A stretch of 64,000 nt of DNA from Macrobrachium rosenbergii (Eukaryota > Arthropoda > Malacostraca > Decapoda > Palaemonidae): contig NC_089743.1 in the NCBI RefSeq assembly GCF_040412425.1, positions 91,416,403 through 91,480,402 of the forward strand, read 5' to 3'. The notes under the pieces were generated by a model that saw nothing but the letters and a program-made list of their open reading frames with translations, was not told the origin of the DNA and ran no database searches. Positions 24,165-37,517 of the stretch are shown here, one piece after another. The translations under genes and the position numbers were made by a program. How positions within the stretch are numbered: the first letter of the stretch is position 1; each line of letters begins with the position of its first letter.

Positions 24165-26404
24165 CTTAGCTCGATGCACGCTGGATTGCGTCATCTCTCG
24201 ACTTTTGCAGTTGGCCGTTTCATCTCGAAGTCATGTCTTTATAGGCCTAATCGTCATGTGCTCGAATGTGCTATTTTAAGCACAGAGCACTAGCCTTCTG
24301 TTTCTCAGCGAGGCTTTTAAAGGTGAGATTGCTAGCTTATGCTCTTCCCAGCATCTTTTGATGCTCGCATAACTCGACTAACTGCTAAGTACACTTGAAA
24401 TTTACCTCGAAGGTCCAGAGAGGCACAATGGGATTTGATGCAACACTTCGCCGTCTCAGTGAGGTCTTGTATTATTATTATTATTATTATTTCAGAAACA
24501 TTCAGAGGAAACTTTGATATTCATAGCTTAATATGAGCTGGCATCAACATATTCTGGAAGTTCAACTTCCTACTTCAAAACACTCCTAAGGTTTAGTTAC
24601 TGTTACTTTAGTAAATCGTTTTTTTACTTTAAATCTTACACGCAACTTGAATATGTCACGATAAATTTTGCTTTTAAATAGTGGTTTAATTGAACCTAAT
24701 GTTTACGAAAGATCTGTTTCGTTATATAAATTGTTACGCTGCCTAACAAAAACCAAATAAATAGGGCCTACTATACACCCTGAAAAATCCTGTGGGCCTA
24801 TGACCTCATCTCCGGTTTCTCAAATTTTGCGGTTATTTATGGTTCAGGTAAATACTCTGTCGTACTTATGTAGGTCAGAATTCTTCAGACTTTTTTCATG
24901 AAAGCTGAGCGCCACTCCTTTAGTTTTTCCGTTACAAGGACCAAGTCAGTCCGGTGGAGGGGGTTACGTAATGAAAATTCACAAAAAAGTACAACACGTG
25001 TGTGTGTGTGTGTGTGTGTACACCCATTGACGTGTCTTTACATATAATTTTTAGAAGATTGAAATTGTAATCACTCGCGCTCCAGAATTTATAGAATTCA
25101 GTAAACAGTTATTATTAGTATCAGATCTACAGAGCTTGACGTAATCCCTTCTATTTTTATTTTACAAGAAACTGGCTTCAGGGCCCAATTCTTGAAATAG
25201 TCTAGCCAGACTTGCTTTTGGTTTTCCATATGAGTTCCAGTACAATATCAACATCATTCTGCAGGTCTGACCAGCAAATTACTATTTCTCGAAATAGAGT
25301 AAATGCACTGCTAAGATATTTCCAGCTGCATGCTGGACATAAAAAAATGAAATAAACCGCTAATCAAGTAACAATGGCGTTGTGGGGTGATTTCAACGGC
25401 GCTGTGGCCCGTACGACAATATCTTGAGAAGAGTCATGGCAGAAAGGCAGCCAACACTCTTCCGTTGTCTTAACCCCCCCAGATCCTCTCCCTTCTCTCC
25501 TCCCCTGATAACAGGCCCCTAAGTGGTTGAACTTCCCTTTCACTGGTTTCTGTTCGGTAGAGTTTTGGCCCCCCAACCTTCTCTGGCTGAGACTGAGAGG
25601 GACTGAAGGACCGAGGGCACGTTCAGTCTGGTTTGAACCGTAGTTGCTCTGTGACTGTGGTATCGCTGCATTTTTCAATAACCTCATATCGGATATACAG
25701 TTTTTTTTTTTATCTTACTTGCATGTGATTTCAGGTGAGAGTAATGTATTTTAAATGCGAGTTTTCGTTAGTCATAGAATTGCAATTTTAAAAGGTTTAT
25801 ATATATGTTGTCGGTGACTGTGACATTGTGGTATTACCAATTTCGTGTAGAAGCTGTTACAGCCATATCTTAGAGCTATGGATGTGTAGGTTTAGAGTGA
25901 ATGGCATTAGCGGCCCAATGGTGTTACGCAATATCTTCTTTCTAATTATGTTCATAGTGTCGTAAGTAGTGAGGCCCTAACTTTTGAACGAATTGAATGT
26001 ATAATGTGACCCCGTGACGTTCTACACATTGTGCAATTAGAATTCTGACAGTTCAAATGCTCTACCGAATTGGCCTGCCCAAGGTCTGAGGAAGGTACTT
26101 TTACATGTGTACCCCTAACGTGGTACCCATAACGTGGTACCAAACAATATGTCGGGCACAGTACGTGCCAAAGAGATTTTAGAGCCTTAGGCTTTTGCCG
26201 TAGAACACACTCCATTTTGAGTATTTACAAAGGATCTAAATGTTAAACTGTTTCGTTTTGGTAATGACAGGTATATTGCAAAAACTGTCTTGTTTCATAT
26301 CTATGCTATTTGAGTTTATAGTAAATGCAATTTAATCACGAGAAAAGGTCTCGGAATTATCTTTTTTATCGCAAATGTGGTGGGAGATGAAAAACAAGTT
26401 TTAG
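24165..26404. other. No gene recognised; short (TTA)n and (TG)n only
   Basis: Contains (TTA)n at 24472-24491 and (TG)n at 24999-25019. The minus frame 25364-25687 has no family features. Confidence 0.5.
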
Positions 26405-26701
26405 TTCCATGGGACTTGGACCAACTTGGAGTATACGGAGGGATGCTGTTGTAATTTGGAAAACACCGTAAAATTTACAAATTTACTCAATAATAATGCA
26501 TCATATATAAAGGGATCTGGGACTCGTAGTTATTTTGTAAAAAACGAAGTGGAGAAAGGATTAATGAAGTGCAATCCTTCAAACATTTGCAATCAAGGTT
26601 CTCTGGGGCTGGAATTCAAGGTAGGACTAAAGACGCTTAATCATAAACTGGAATTTAACCCGGAAACAAGGTTATGCGATAATTGTTCGATGCGGTTATA
26701 A
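26405..26701 (+). CDS. Hypothetical Cys-containing ORF, no start codon; doubtful
   Basis: The frame is open from 26405 to a stop at 26699 and carries EGCCCNLENTV near the start, KCNPSNIC in the middle and TRLCDNCSMRL at the end. The terminal C-x2-C plus basic tail faintly recalls short Cys modules in arthropod hypothetical and transposon-derived proteins. There is no ATG at the front, and a weak acceptor-like aagttttag precedes it. It may be a lone exon, a transposon relic or chance. I do not recognise a family. Confidence 0.22.
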   Translation, partial: FHGTWTNLEYTEGCCCNLENTVKFTNLLNNNASYIKGSGTRSYFVKNEVEKGLMKCNPSNICNQGSLGLEFKVGLKTLNHKLEFNPETRLCDNCSMRL

Positions 26702-27306
26702 GTCAAGGTTTGAGAATTATACTTTAAAGAACATTCGACTTATAAAAGATAAAAAAAAAACATTAGGAGTTAGTTGGCAGGATACCTGTTAGAAATGATA
26801 TCTAAAGGGAAGTTACTTAAGTCCCGTATGTAGGTGAAATAATGATGGAAAGGAGTTGGAGATGGCTTGCTTCCATCGTATATAGCATGTTATCTAATTT
26901 GTGCGCGTTCTATTTCTCTAAATAGTTTCTTCTTTCCAATTCAATTAACTCTCCTGTGGAAAGGCTACTTTCTCTATTAGGGACCCTCTTATTCCTCATA
27001 TACTATCGGGACTAAATTTGAAAAAAAAAACTTACATTTAGACCATTGTCACCGGCCTTGAAAAACCTTACTGTGCAAACATTACTTGAACCATAGTTTT
27101 GCCCTGTGCAATTTTTTTAATTGTCTTTGAAAATAAGCTACCGAACTGAATCTACTTAGGCCAAGTGGAAAAGAGGAATAACGGAAATAAGGAATTTGCA
27201 GTTACAAACATGAACATCACAAAGCGTCAGAAACATAAGACACTGTTACACAGAAACGCCAATTTGTAACTGTTATTATCCAAACTGTTTGTCGCATTTT
27301 AACACG

Positions 27307-29111
27307 TTAACCCCCATACAGCAGTTTGACAGTTTTCAAGTTCGTTTTTGACAGCTGTTAAGGAATGGCACAGGCCAGTTGGTTGTTTGGTAGTGTAGAA
27401 GGGTAAGAAAGTATAAAATCAATGATACACTTGGCTCATAAGGCAGTTTATTTACATTTTCGTTCCTCTAACGCCAAATAAGCCACCGGTGGCTCAGAGA
27501 TAAATTAGACTCTGGTGGCTTAAGTGGCGATGGTTGTCACATGTCTTTCATTTGTTTTATCCTTTGTACACCGGTGGTATACAGTATGATAACCAATTCT
27601 AAGCGTTAAATTGATTTTACAAGGCATTTTACTTTATATATATATATATAATATATATATATATATTATTTGAGAGAGAGAGAATAGGCCTATAGAAACA
27701 AATCAGTTAAACATTTTGGTGAATTATGTATTATCAGGGTTGCAAATATATAAAAACAAAATAAAACACTACACTTCTAAAACCTCAATATTTATGCTAC
27801 TTGATTTGTTGTGTAGTTTTTAATTCTGATTGACATAGACACTTTTTACTAAAAAGAGTTTCATTCGTCCATATGCAATGCATGTTTTCTACGTTAAATT
27901 TGTAAGTATATATTTAGTCTTTTTTTCTCCTAGGAACAGAATGGATGACGATAACTTATGTTCATGCAGAATCACCATTAGATGATGATTGCAGCTCTGA
28001 TGAGAATAAAAGATCCTCCGAAAGTGTATCTGATTATAATTTAGAAGATGAAGAAATTAGTAGTCATAGGGAATCAGTGGTTAATAATCAGACAACAATC
28101 ATCTGAATCGAATGGAAACACTATGGCAGATAATATTGTTCTCCCCTGAAACATTTTATGTACGGCTAGAAAAGAGAAACATTACACTTTGCCATCCTCC
28201 TCAGATGGAGAAACTCTTCCTAGATGTGTGTAGAAGCTATTCGTTACCAATTATGTTATTGATTTGATAGTATGTGAAAGTAATAGATTTTATGGTGTTG
28301 CCAGTAGCACAGACACCTGGTACTAGGCTCTCTTAAGATGAAAGCATGGAAACCAGTAACTCCATAAGACAAGTTAAGAGTTGGTACTACTGGGATCAGC
28401 AGTAGACAGTGCCTATATACTATACAGATTTCACACAAACCAATTTCAGTTAAATTTCATGAATCTGTAGTGCTCTCACTTTTGACAGGTGCAGCAACTG
28501 AAGATATAGACTGAAAAGGAGTTTTCACCCATTGGGGGAAAAGATCATGTTTTGATTGAGTTGGAAGGGAAATGTAGAGAAGTGAGGAAAAGATGCAGAG
28601 GATGTTAAGGGGTACTTAGTAAAAATGAAGGAAGCCAAATTGCAGCACAAAATCAGGAGAGTAAAGATAGTATGTGGTCAGTGTGAAGGCAAGCCACATT
28701 TATGCCGTTCATGCTTTGAAAGAATGCATTCAGATGAGTTCTAATGTTATAGGATGTGTCTAAAATGTGGCATATTGACATACTCATGATGTACAGCTCA
28801 TAAGTTGAAATTTTAAGCATTTTGTAAATATTGTACTTTTTTTGCCTACTTTTTACGTGGCAACATTATCATGAATGTGACAGTATTTTTCGTATGTATT
28901 TCAGAAAGATTTCTTTTATTTTCTTACTTTTATAAATTCCAATTATTAAACTTTTATTTGCAAGCATTTTATGACATTTCTAACCCTTTGATATGCTTAT
29001 ATAAAACGGAAACGAAAAAATCATAGAAAACCAAAATTGTACCACCAGTGGTACGAATGGCCTTTTAAGTCTTGTTTACAATGTACCACCGATGGTACAT
29101 ATGGAGGTTAA
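27307..29111 (+). mobile_element. Decayed piggyBac-like DNA transposon with TTAA ends
   Basis: The element is bounded by TTAA at 27307-27310 and 29108-29111, with inverted termini TTAACCCCCATA and (reverse complement of the right end) TTAACCTCCATA. TTAA target use and a TTAACC start are piggyBac hallmarks. Inside are three transposase fragments on the + strand: an acidic N-terminal frame (DDDCSSDENKRSSESVSDYN, 27981-28106), a central DSAYILYRFHTN match (about 28404-28440), and a C-terminal Cys/His domain (RCRGC, then VCGQCEGKPHLCRSCFERMH, about 28590-28744). Stops and frame changes separate them and most of the catalytic core is missing (about 1.8 kb in all), so it cannot be autonomous. Palindromes AGCCACCGGTGGCT (27481) and GTACCACCAGTGGTAC (29039), and a near copy at 29083, lie near the ends. 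Confidence 0.85.
28545..28744 (+). pseudogene. piggyBac transposase C-terminal Cys-rich domain, frameshifted
   Basis: The reading KRCRGC is followed by a stop and a frame change, after which GYLVKMKEAKLQ, KIRRVKIVCGQCEGKPHLC and RSCFERMHSDEF run to a stop at 28742. The spacing C-x2-C ... C-x2-C-x5-LC-x2-CF-x3-MH is that of the C-terminal zinc-binding domain of piggyBac transposases. Confidence 0.8.
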
Positions 29112-30348
29112 CGAATTAACCAATAAAAACTATCAGCAACAGAAAAAAAATGTTAGGCCATTATTTTCTCGGAAATCTGAAGCTGATATAATAAACGCAT
29201 GCGTACTAGATATCCTACGTAATATATCTTATAATTAGGTAGATAACGTTTTCCTTGGTAACTGTTAGAGCAACGAGCGTTTGCCTTCGTATTAACTAAA
29301 ACTAACATTTCCCTTGGGAAACGTTTTTCATAGAGCAGGATTATTCTCTTAAAGAAAACTGGCTAGGCCCTAATGTTCCCCTTAACATCAACCAGAATAA
29401 TCCCTAAATAACCAGGGTTAATAACATTGTCCTTAACACGTAAACTTTCAACCATCACAGCAAAAAGGTATTTGCACCAAGAGTGAAGGCTTTTAATTCC
29501 AACTGTTCAAGCACAGGACAAAAGATGATCATTCCATTATTTGCTCATAAAACGAATAAAGCTTTTAAGGGAAGTGTGTGGTATTGAACTTGACAGAAGA
29601 GGAGGGAATAAGGCTCCCAGTCAACTGTATATCTGGTACTTCGTTATGGATGACAGAGTCTAGGAAGGTCTTGCAAGCTAAGGATATATCAAGGCCGGGC
29701 ACAAGAACGCAAGTTTTTGGCAAACAATTCGAGCTGCTTGAAGCCTTTATGAACAATACCCCAAGGCAAGCATCATTTAGAAGTATTTGCAGAGCTAGCG
29801 AGTGTCTTGGCAGAGAATGTTAATTGGCAATCGATGAGTTAGGAATTTCGTTGCTTGCTGGCTGTAGTGTTTGCATGACATATTTTCGCAGGCGTTTGCA
29901 GGCATGTGAGGTTGTGGAATATGGTTTGTCATCAACCGAAGGCCTTTAAATTGTTGGTATTGACCAGTTTTCTGTTCTTTGCATTCTATTCATTTAAACT
30001 TAATTAATCCCAGTTGTCATGGTGAATGTGGTCTGGATACCTAATCCGCTTGTTAGAAGTGGCAGTTTAACCGTTTAACAAGTAAACAATTAAATATTGG
30101 CTTTGTCGTAAGTCTTTCCTGATGGCCTTATGAGTGTTTGCTTTTCCAAAGTTTCTCCATTTTTACATTCTCCCCTGTGGAAGGAAGCTTGCTTGACAAG
30201 TCAGTTGCAACTTCAGAGGCTGTACCTCCTCTAAAGGAAAAGCCTTGTTTATGAAAATGTTAAATCTTACAATGTGCCTCGTATTATAATTTACATTAAT
30301 GTATCACGTGGATTTTCTAAGGAATTATAGATACATCGTGGAGTTTCC
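29112..30348. other. No gene recognised
   Basis: Unique sequence between the piggyBac element and the 38-bp minisatellite. Overlapping frames at 29.57-29.82 kb on both strands lack coding character. Confidence 0.5.
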
Positions 30349-30898
30349 ATTAAGATTTTAGTCGTACTATTCAAAGTGGAATACTGTACATATAAATAGG
30401 CTAATCGTACTGTTCAAAGTGGAATACTGTACTTAGGGATAATCGTACTATTCAAAGTGGAATACTGTACTTACAGATAATCGTACTGTTCAAAATGGAA
30501 TACTGTACTTACAGATAATCGTACTATTCAAAGTGGAATACTGTACTTACAGATAATCGTACTATTCAAAATGGAATACTGTACTTACAGATAATCGTAC
30601 TATTCAAAGTGGAATACTGTAGGCCTACTTAGAGATAATTGTACTATTCAAAGTGGAATACTGTACTTAGAGATAATTGTACTATTCAAAGTGGAATACT
30701 GTACTTATAGCTAATCGTACTGTTCAAAGTGGAATACTGTACTTATAGATAATCGTACTATTCAAAGTGGAATACTGTACTTATAGATTCGTACTATTCA
30801 AAGTGGAATTAGGCCTAGTATTAGAGATAATTGTACTATTCAAAGTGGAATACTGTACTTAGAGATAATTGTACTATTCAAAGTGGAATACTCTGATA
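30349..30898. repeat. 38-bp minisatellite, about 14 units
   Basis: The unit is tcgtactattcaaagtggaa tactgtacttacagataa. Variants include aattgtactatt and insertion of ggccta before acttag in two units. No coding frame. Confidence 0.93.
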
Positions 30899-30907
30899 TT
30901 AATCGTA

Positions 30908-31232
30908 CTTTTTTCTTGTCAGAATACTAAAACATATCTGTTTTCTGGTTTAGACTAAAACGCAAAATTTAAGGCAGGGTCACCTGAGGTTCCCAATTAA
31001 GCCCACCAATCAAAACCTTACAGTTTTAGTAATTACGTCAACCCCAGTGGATTGATATAACATCTGATATTTCCGTTATTTTTTCTTGTCGATATAATAA
31101 AACATATATTTGTGTTTTGGGTTTGTTTGAGAAAATGTGACATTTAAATTCTAACCCCTGAAATAAACCAATTAGCCCACCAGTCAAAACTCCAGTTTTA
31201 GTAATTACATTCAACAGTGGATTGATATAAGC
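30908..31232. repeat. Diverged tandem duplication, about 170 bp unit
   Basis: The order aaaacatatctgttttctgg, aattaagcccaccaatcaaa, cagttttagtaattacgtca, agtggattgatataa at 30929-31060 recurs as aaaacatatatttgtgtttt, aattagcccaccagtcaaaa, cagttttagtaattacattc, agtggattgatataa at 31098-31230. Confidence 0.8.
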
Positions 31233-31234
31233 CA

Positions 31235-33048
31235 CAACCTTGCTGTGCTCGTTTTAATGTTCTCTCCCAATTTCGTTTGGCATCCCAGTAGTATTCCGAG
31301 GGCATTTAATGCCCTGTTTTATTCGAAGTTCTTTTAAAGTCAAGAATAGGGTGAAGTTTGCGTCGTTGTTAAACAATTTTTGAAGTGTTTCCATATAACA
31401 ATATGAGGCACCCACATTGAAGTGTATTTTTTAACATTTGGACTGTCAGATTGAGCGATTTTTATCGGTAGACATAGGAAAAACAATAATCGAGGTAAGC
31501 AGTTTAAAAAAAAATGGTCATACCTGAAAATAATACCGGGAGAAACATGAGAAAGAAAAAAAAGTACCATTACTTGAAACGCGTAAATTCTAAGCCAACT
31601 TGGAATTCCAGGTGACCAGTTCTTGATTAATGTTAACCTCGTTTAGGCCGGCGTACTTCTGAGAATTAGCTGAAGTCGTCCACAGAATATTCATTAGACA
31701 AAATATGAGATCAGTCTCGCTCTTCATTGAATCAGTTGGTTATAATATTTAAGATATGCCAACGATCTCTCATCTAATAGACAATGGTCTCATTACAAAA
31801 GAGAGGCTTAGACCTATCTATCCGTAATCTCCTGAGCATTTATCCTCACGTAGTTATGTAAAGGCAAAATTTGTGTTGATTTATGACGGGTTATGTTTGC
31901 AATTCGGTTATGGACCTCGACACGAGTTGGGCAATTTTTTTTTTGCAATTCCGTGCACGAGATGAAACCGTCTTCAGGGCAACAAAGGAAATTCAGTTGT
32001 TCCCATTGTACTTTGTCCGCACGCTTTCTTTCCATCCCTATGTGTACTATTAGGAGGATGTGTGTGTGTGTGTGTGTGTGTCCGGGCTTTTTGTTTTGGG
32101 GGGTGGGAGGACCGTTTGGAGTGTGGTGTAGCTGATTTAGGGAGTGGAGTCGAGGGTAAAGGAAGGTGTGGCCGCTGGAAGATGATGTCGACTGAGCAAC
32201 GTTGGTTGCGTCTAGGACTGAGAGAGGGAGAGAGGAAGTAAGCCAGCCAGAGTTCACATCTGAGAGATGGCTGTTGACGGAGGCGTTTATTTTTCGCTCT
32301 TTTGAATCCAAACAACACTCATTTGACATCTCAGGGTTCTACGGCAAATCGGTATTTTAATCTGACACTATTCCGACCATCGAAGGACAGTCGTCGTACA
32401 TCACTCAGGGCCGAAATGAAGTGTCAAACATGACAGGTGCTCCGGGTCACATTTTGGTCCTCCTCGGGGGAGGACTGTTGGAAGTTGAAGGTAATGGAAG
32501 GGCGATCCCACGTGAGAGCAGGGGTGAGGGAGGAAGGTCCCTGTGTTGAGGACCTCCCCTGGGGAGGGGTTGGGGGGGGATTATTTGAGCGTACGTCTGG
32601 CCACAATGATTTTGGCTAAATATGGTAAATGTTGCGTTGACTGGAGAGTTTTGTGCGGTTTTCTGTTAGAAGTTCTATTTTGAGTTATAATTTTAATGTA
32701 CTTATTTTACCACGATTTTCTTTATCTAGAATGTTAATTTTTTTCTCAGATGTACCGATGACAAGAACACTAAATTATTTTAATAAACTGAAGTTAAAAT
32801 TGCTTATATGAAAATTGAAAACTAAAGGTTGCGTTTAGCTTGTGGAGTAACTAGTGTTTATCGAAGCGTGCACCATATGGCTGTAAGACTTTCAGTAGAA
32901 AATAGAATGGGTTCCACCTGTAAGTCATATGTGATTATATATAGCTTTTATGAAATTTAGATTTTTTATATTCAAATGAAACTTTTTCTTCACATTTGGT
33001 CATTCAACTCTGGGAGATTACTTGGTATGTGTTTGGTGTCCGTCTTGT

Positions 33049-33087
<39 letters not shown>

Positions 33088-34540
33088 GTGAAGTTCACTG
33101 AACAACACAAAGATCTCAAGTTATTCTTTACCAGTTTTGTAAACTGGTTTGAATATTATTAGTTTGATTTACTCTGCTGTACTGTCACTTTTTGGGTACA
33201 AATGCTTGTGTTATTTCTATCACCCACCTTCTTCCTGGAGAATGGGTAACTCCAGGGGGCATTAGCCGTCCGGTTAACAGCAAACCTTTTTGGGATGAGA
33301 TTGAATGCCCCCATGCCCTTCTCCGCTGTTGCCGAAACCGCATTTAACCAACCCGGGGTACATACTATTGAGAACGACTGGGGCACAGTGGGTTTTCTAG
33401 AAATGGGACCATTTCTGGTACCTCTCTGGGAAGGAGAGGTCTCAAACCTCAGCTACTGGGACCATGTTATGTATGCTAATACACTGTACAAAATAATGTT
33501 ATCTATATTTTTTTGTGTGACAGGGGTAATAAACTCTATGGTTAGGCGTACTGTATTTTAATATCTTTAGGTTTTTCAATCTTATGAGAACATAATTTTG
33601 GATAATGTTAAAGTGGTTCTTGAATTCTTTGGTTTGTTGTTGGTATTGATGATTTTTCTTGTGCATTGCACTCCCGTGTCCGCTTGCTTCTGTGGTCACT
33701 CTTCGTCTTTCTGAACATATAACCTTCCTTCCTTCAAGAGGCAGAAAGGTCTTCCTATACCCTCATCATATTTTCTGTAGACTCTGGCTTGGAAGGGAAG
33801 CTCAGACTGTACAAAATAAATGTTCATTTAAAACGCAATATAGTGGCGGTATGAGAATGGCTGAAAGTCCAGTTGTTGTAGAACAACGTCTCCCAGATCT
33901 GACGGTTAACATACAATACAGTAGTTAGCCTAGTATGGACCGTTATGTCCTTAGTCGTATCTTTTTTTTACCATTCCTAGGGCCGTAGAACAATTTTCCT
34001 CGTGCAAAAAGAAGGTTGGCGTAGACCTTTGTATAGTAGTTTTGGGCGTATAGGCCTAGCTCTCGAACCGACGCGTCGTCTGCTGGGTTGTATAAACTTA
34101 GTGGGCTATCAGCCACCCTGGTTCTTGCTAAGGTGTTGTCATCGTTATGTTTTTTGGAGCAACGTTTACTTGTTAGTTATAGTTACTGTTTAGTTTCCGT
34201 AACCTAGTTCTTGTGTGTCAAAAATGCTCTTGTTTAAGTGGTTTATTCTTCTTGAAAATTATATTTTTAAAAACGTTTCTCCTTAGGTGACAGCCCCTTA
34301 ATACCTTAGTCTAATACCTTAGTCACAGTTTGAAGCTGTAGGATGCAAATAATGGATCTTTGATTGTGTGACGCCTGGTTATGAGCTTATAAATTTGACT
34401 TGATTTTTTTAATCACTGGCTTTACAAATTGCTGGTATTATTTTTCCTCCTGGAACCGTGCGCGATTTCAGAGGAAAGGTCAAAGTCCAGTTATACCTCT
34501 TGAAGAAGTATAGCAGAATGGCCACCAAACAGTTTGACAT
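31235..34540. other. No gene recognised; (TG)n at 32058-32081 and the (AAT)n noted above
   Basis: A G-rich stretch lies at 32.09-32.6 kb. The overlapping frames at 31.8-32.3 kb (both strands) and 33.16-33.56 kb were inspected and match no family I know. Confidence 0.5.
33053..33088. repeat. (AAT)n microsatellite
   Basis: About 12 units. Confidence 0.95.
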
Positions 34541-34547
34541 TTGGTTC

Positions 34548-34702
<155 letters not shown>

Positions 34703-35170
34703 GAATTATCATTGTTTTATTTAAATCGAGGTGGTTTTTCAAGTTTTGAGGTTTTTTTAGTAAAAACATAAATGATATAATTTGTTTAAACTACACGGGT
34801 GACATGGTGAAAATTCCCAGTGAATGACGCGTGAAATATATTGCAACTTATACGGGTAATTAAAGCGTTACTTTGGAAACAAACCCCTGATATTACGGTA
34901 AAATAATTTTTGATACAAGTTATCATCCAGAGATTTACTGTAGCAAGTGATTTAATTACTTACATTTTTTAAAGTCCCCTGTACGTTATATTTTTATTTT
35001 TTGTTCAATATTTTACAAGGTTGGATATTAATTCGATATTATACTTAACGAGTTGAATGGTCTTCCGGAAATTAATCACCGTAAGTCAACGGAAATGAGA
35101 AAGTGTTTCCGCTTAAACTGACGTTAGCAAGGAATTGACTGCTACAATGGCAGTCACTGTGGGTTCAGAG

Positions 35171-35173
<3 letters not shown>

Positions 35174-35223
<50 letters not shown>
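35174..35223. repeat. (TC)n microsatellite
   Basis: About 25 units. Confidence 0.97.
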
Positions 35224-35226
<3 letters not shown>

Positions 35227-35723
35227 ACATATGGATATGTAATATATATGTGTAATATGTGTGTGTGTAATGTAGCATACCTTGACTTGGGGAATCGTGG
35301 ACGAACCCACTGCGCAATGTAACGTACAGCAACTTCAGTCAATTCAAACTCCTACTACACAGAAGTCTGATCAGCAGTGGAAGTGTACGGTATGTAAATA
35401 ACGAATTCCAACTGATTTCTCAAAACATTTTTCGATTAAGCTTGCCTGGTGCCAGTTTCATACTAATGTTATTGCACCCTTTTCATTTGAACATCGAGGG
35501 TCTGTTGATGTTTGTTCAAGCCAGAAAATCTGTGGTGTTTTAACGTGGAGAGAAAGTGAAGGAATTCCAGGCCATTTGTGAAATGAAATGAAAGTAAATT
35601 TTTTTTTATCGTGATGTTTGGAAAAAAGATAAGTTTACTTTAGGCCTGTATTATTTTGTTTCTTGGACGTTTGAGTTCTCTGTAAGAAATAAGAAGTGTT
35701 TTTGTCCTTAAGGAAAAAAAATT

Positions 35724-35824
35724 AATAATTCTTTGCTTTGTAAAATAACTCATAAATGCTTTCAAATGCACAATAATTCTTTGCTTTGTTAAATGACTCA
35801 TAAATACTTTCAAATGCCATAATG
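35724..35824. repeat. Tandem duplication, about 49 bp, two units
   Basis: The block ataattctttgctttgtaaa ataactcataaatgctttca aatgc recurs as ataattctttgctttgttaa atgactcataaatactttca aatgc. Confidence 0.85.
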
Positions 35825-36165
35825 ATGTAGATATTCTCTCTCGTTATAGCTTCGTAGAATCAATGAGCTTTGGGGTTTTAAATTAATTTCTTTTAATAAT
35901 TCTTTTCCTTTTGAAGTTAAATGTTGCATTTTCTCATTTGGAAATATCTTCAGCAAAGGAATTTCTTATTCCTTTACCTTCATTAGTACGTTGTTATTCA
36001 TTTATTGCTGCCAGTATTACTATACTCATTATTTCGTGTGTAAAGAAACCTATAGCTATATCAAGGTATAGATAATCATTTATTACTCGGAATATTTAAT
36101 AGTTTTTAGTAAACGCTTTTTCATCTAAGATGAATTCCATTACCCCAGAGTTTAGAGGCACGCCA

Positions 36166-36167
<2 letters not shown>

Positions 36168-36230
<63 letters not shown>
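36168..36230. repeat. (TTA)n microsatellite
   Basis: About 21 units, directly abutting the dispersed repeat at 36235. Confidence 0.96.
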
Positions 36231-36234
36231 TGTA

Positions 36235-36490
36235 AAAGAAAACTATTGAGATGGCTTTTTCTGTCCGCCTTCAGATCTTAAAAACTACTGAGGCTAGAGG
36301 GCTGCAAATTGGTATGTTGATCATCCACCCTCCAATCATCAAACATACCAAATTGCAGCCATCTAGCCTCGATAGTTTTTATTTTAATTAAGGTTAAAGT
36401 TAGCCATGATCGTGCGCCTGGCAACGCTATAGGGCATGCCACCACCTTGCCGTGACTGAAGGTTTTATACGCTGTACAGAAAACTCGATT
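36235..36490. repeat. Dispersed decapod-type repeat with an internal hairpin
   Basis: Starts after a (TTA)n tract with ctgtaaaagaaaactattga. It contains an imperfect 37-bp inverted repeat, aaaaactactgaggctagag...ggtatg (36279-36316) against cataccaaattgcagccatc...gttttt (about 36344-36380), with a loop of about 27 bases. It ends near ctgtacagaaaactcgattt. I recognise the sequence type from decapod genomes. Confidence 0.6.
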
Positions 36491-37379
36491 TTTTTTACTT
36501 GTTATAGTTGTAATTGGTTATTTAGTGTTCCCTTTCGTTTAATATTGAGGTTCGTCATTTCATGGAGATTGTTCATGCTGATTGCTTTTACTTAGATATA
36601 GGCCTAATCATACGCATCTGGGAAGTTACATAGGCTTATTTTTCAGTGAGAATGTACCTCCTGAGCTTATGCTAACGTGGGCTGGTATGCCTTTCACTTC
36701 GTACCAATGCCTGGCACTAGGTAGGAGGCGGTTCTCTCACCCGTGTCCAAGGTGAAGGCATGACATTCCACCTGGTGGAATTGAACAGCAGATTTTACTC
36801 ATTTTTTGTCGATATTTCTGATAGTGGCCACATTGAAGCGTCCGTATAAGAAAGTTAAAACATTTTAAAGTTTCTGTTGCCTGAAATAACAATAAAAAGC
36901 AGTAAAACGGAAAAGATTTTTGATTAAAATGTTACGAAGCGTTTGGCCTTGGTACCAAATAGCTTATTTTGGCATTGAGTTGGCACAGTCTGCGTTGAAA
37001 ATTTAGGAGTGGCTGCTACGTCAGTGTTTTTTGTGCAGGTTAAGTTCGTGACTGTTTTGTATACGTTAGAAGTTTTATTCTTGTTGTTAGCAAATTGAGG
37101 AACGATGTTCCCTGTCCCGTAGTTGAATCGTTAGAAGTTGAAAAGTTCAAACTTGGTACAATTATTTTTATTTAATTTTTTGTTGTTGGTTTGAGACGTT
37201 GGCGTAAGTCTGAAATCAGTGATTCATTATCTGCGATAGTTAACGTTCCTTATTTATTTTCTGTTTTCTGTCATTATCTTAGTTTATTCATAAATTCCCC
37301 ATTCCCCATTCTGTATGGGGGTGTGTTCCCCACTGCGGTCTGTGGGCTGTAGCATTCTTCTAGACAACTTGTAATAGAA

Positions 37380-37394
37380 GCGAGCGCGCGCGCG

Positions 37395-37440
<46 letters not shown>

Positions 37441-37444
37441 TATA

Positions 37445-37517
<73 letters not shown>

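Noticed and set aside
31814..32329. 171-codon minus-strand frame
   Set aside because: Contains an HTHTHTH run from a (TG)n tract and overlaps other open frames on both strands; no domain recognised.
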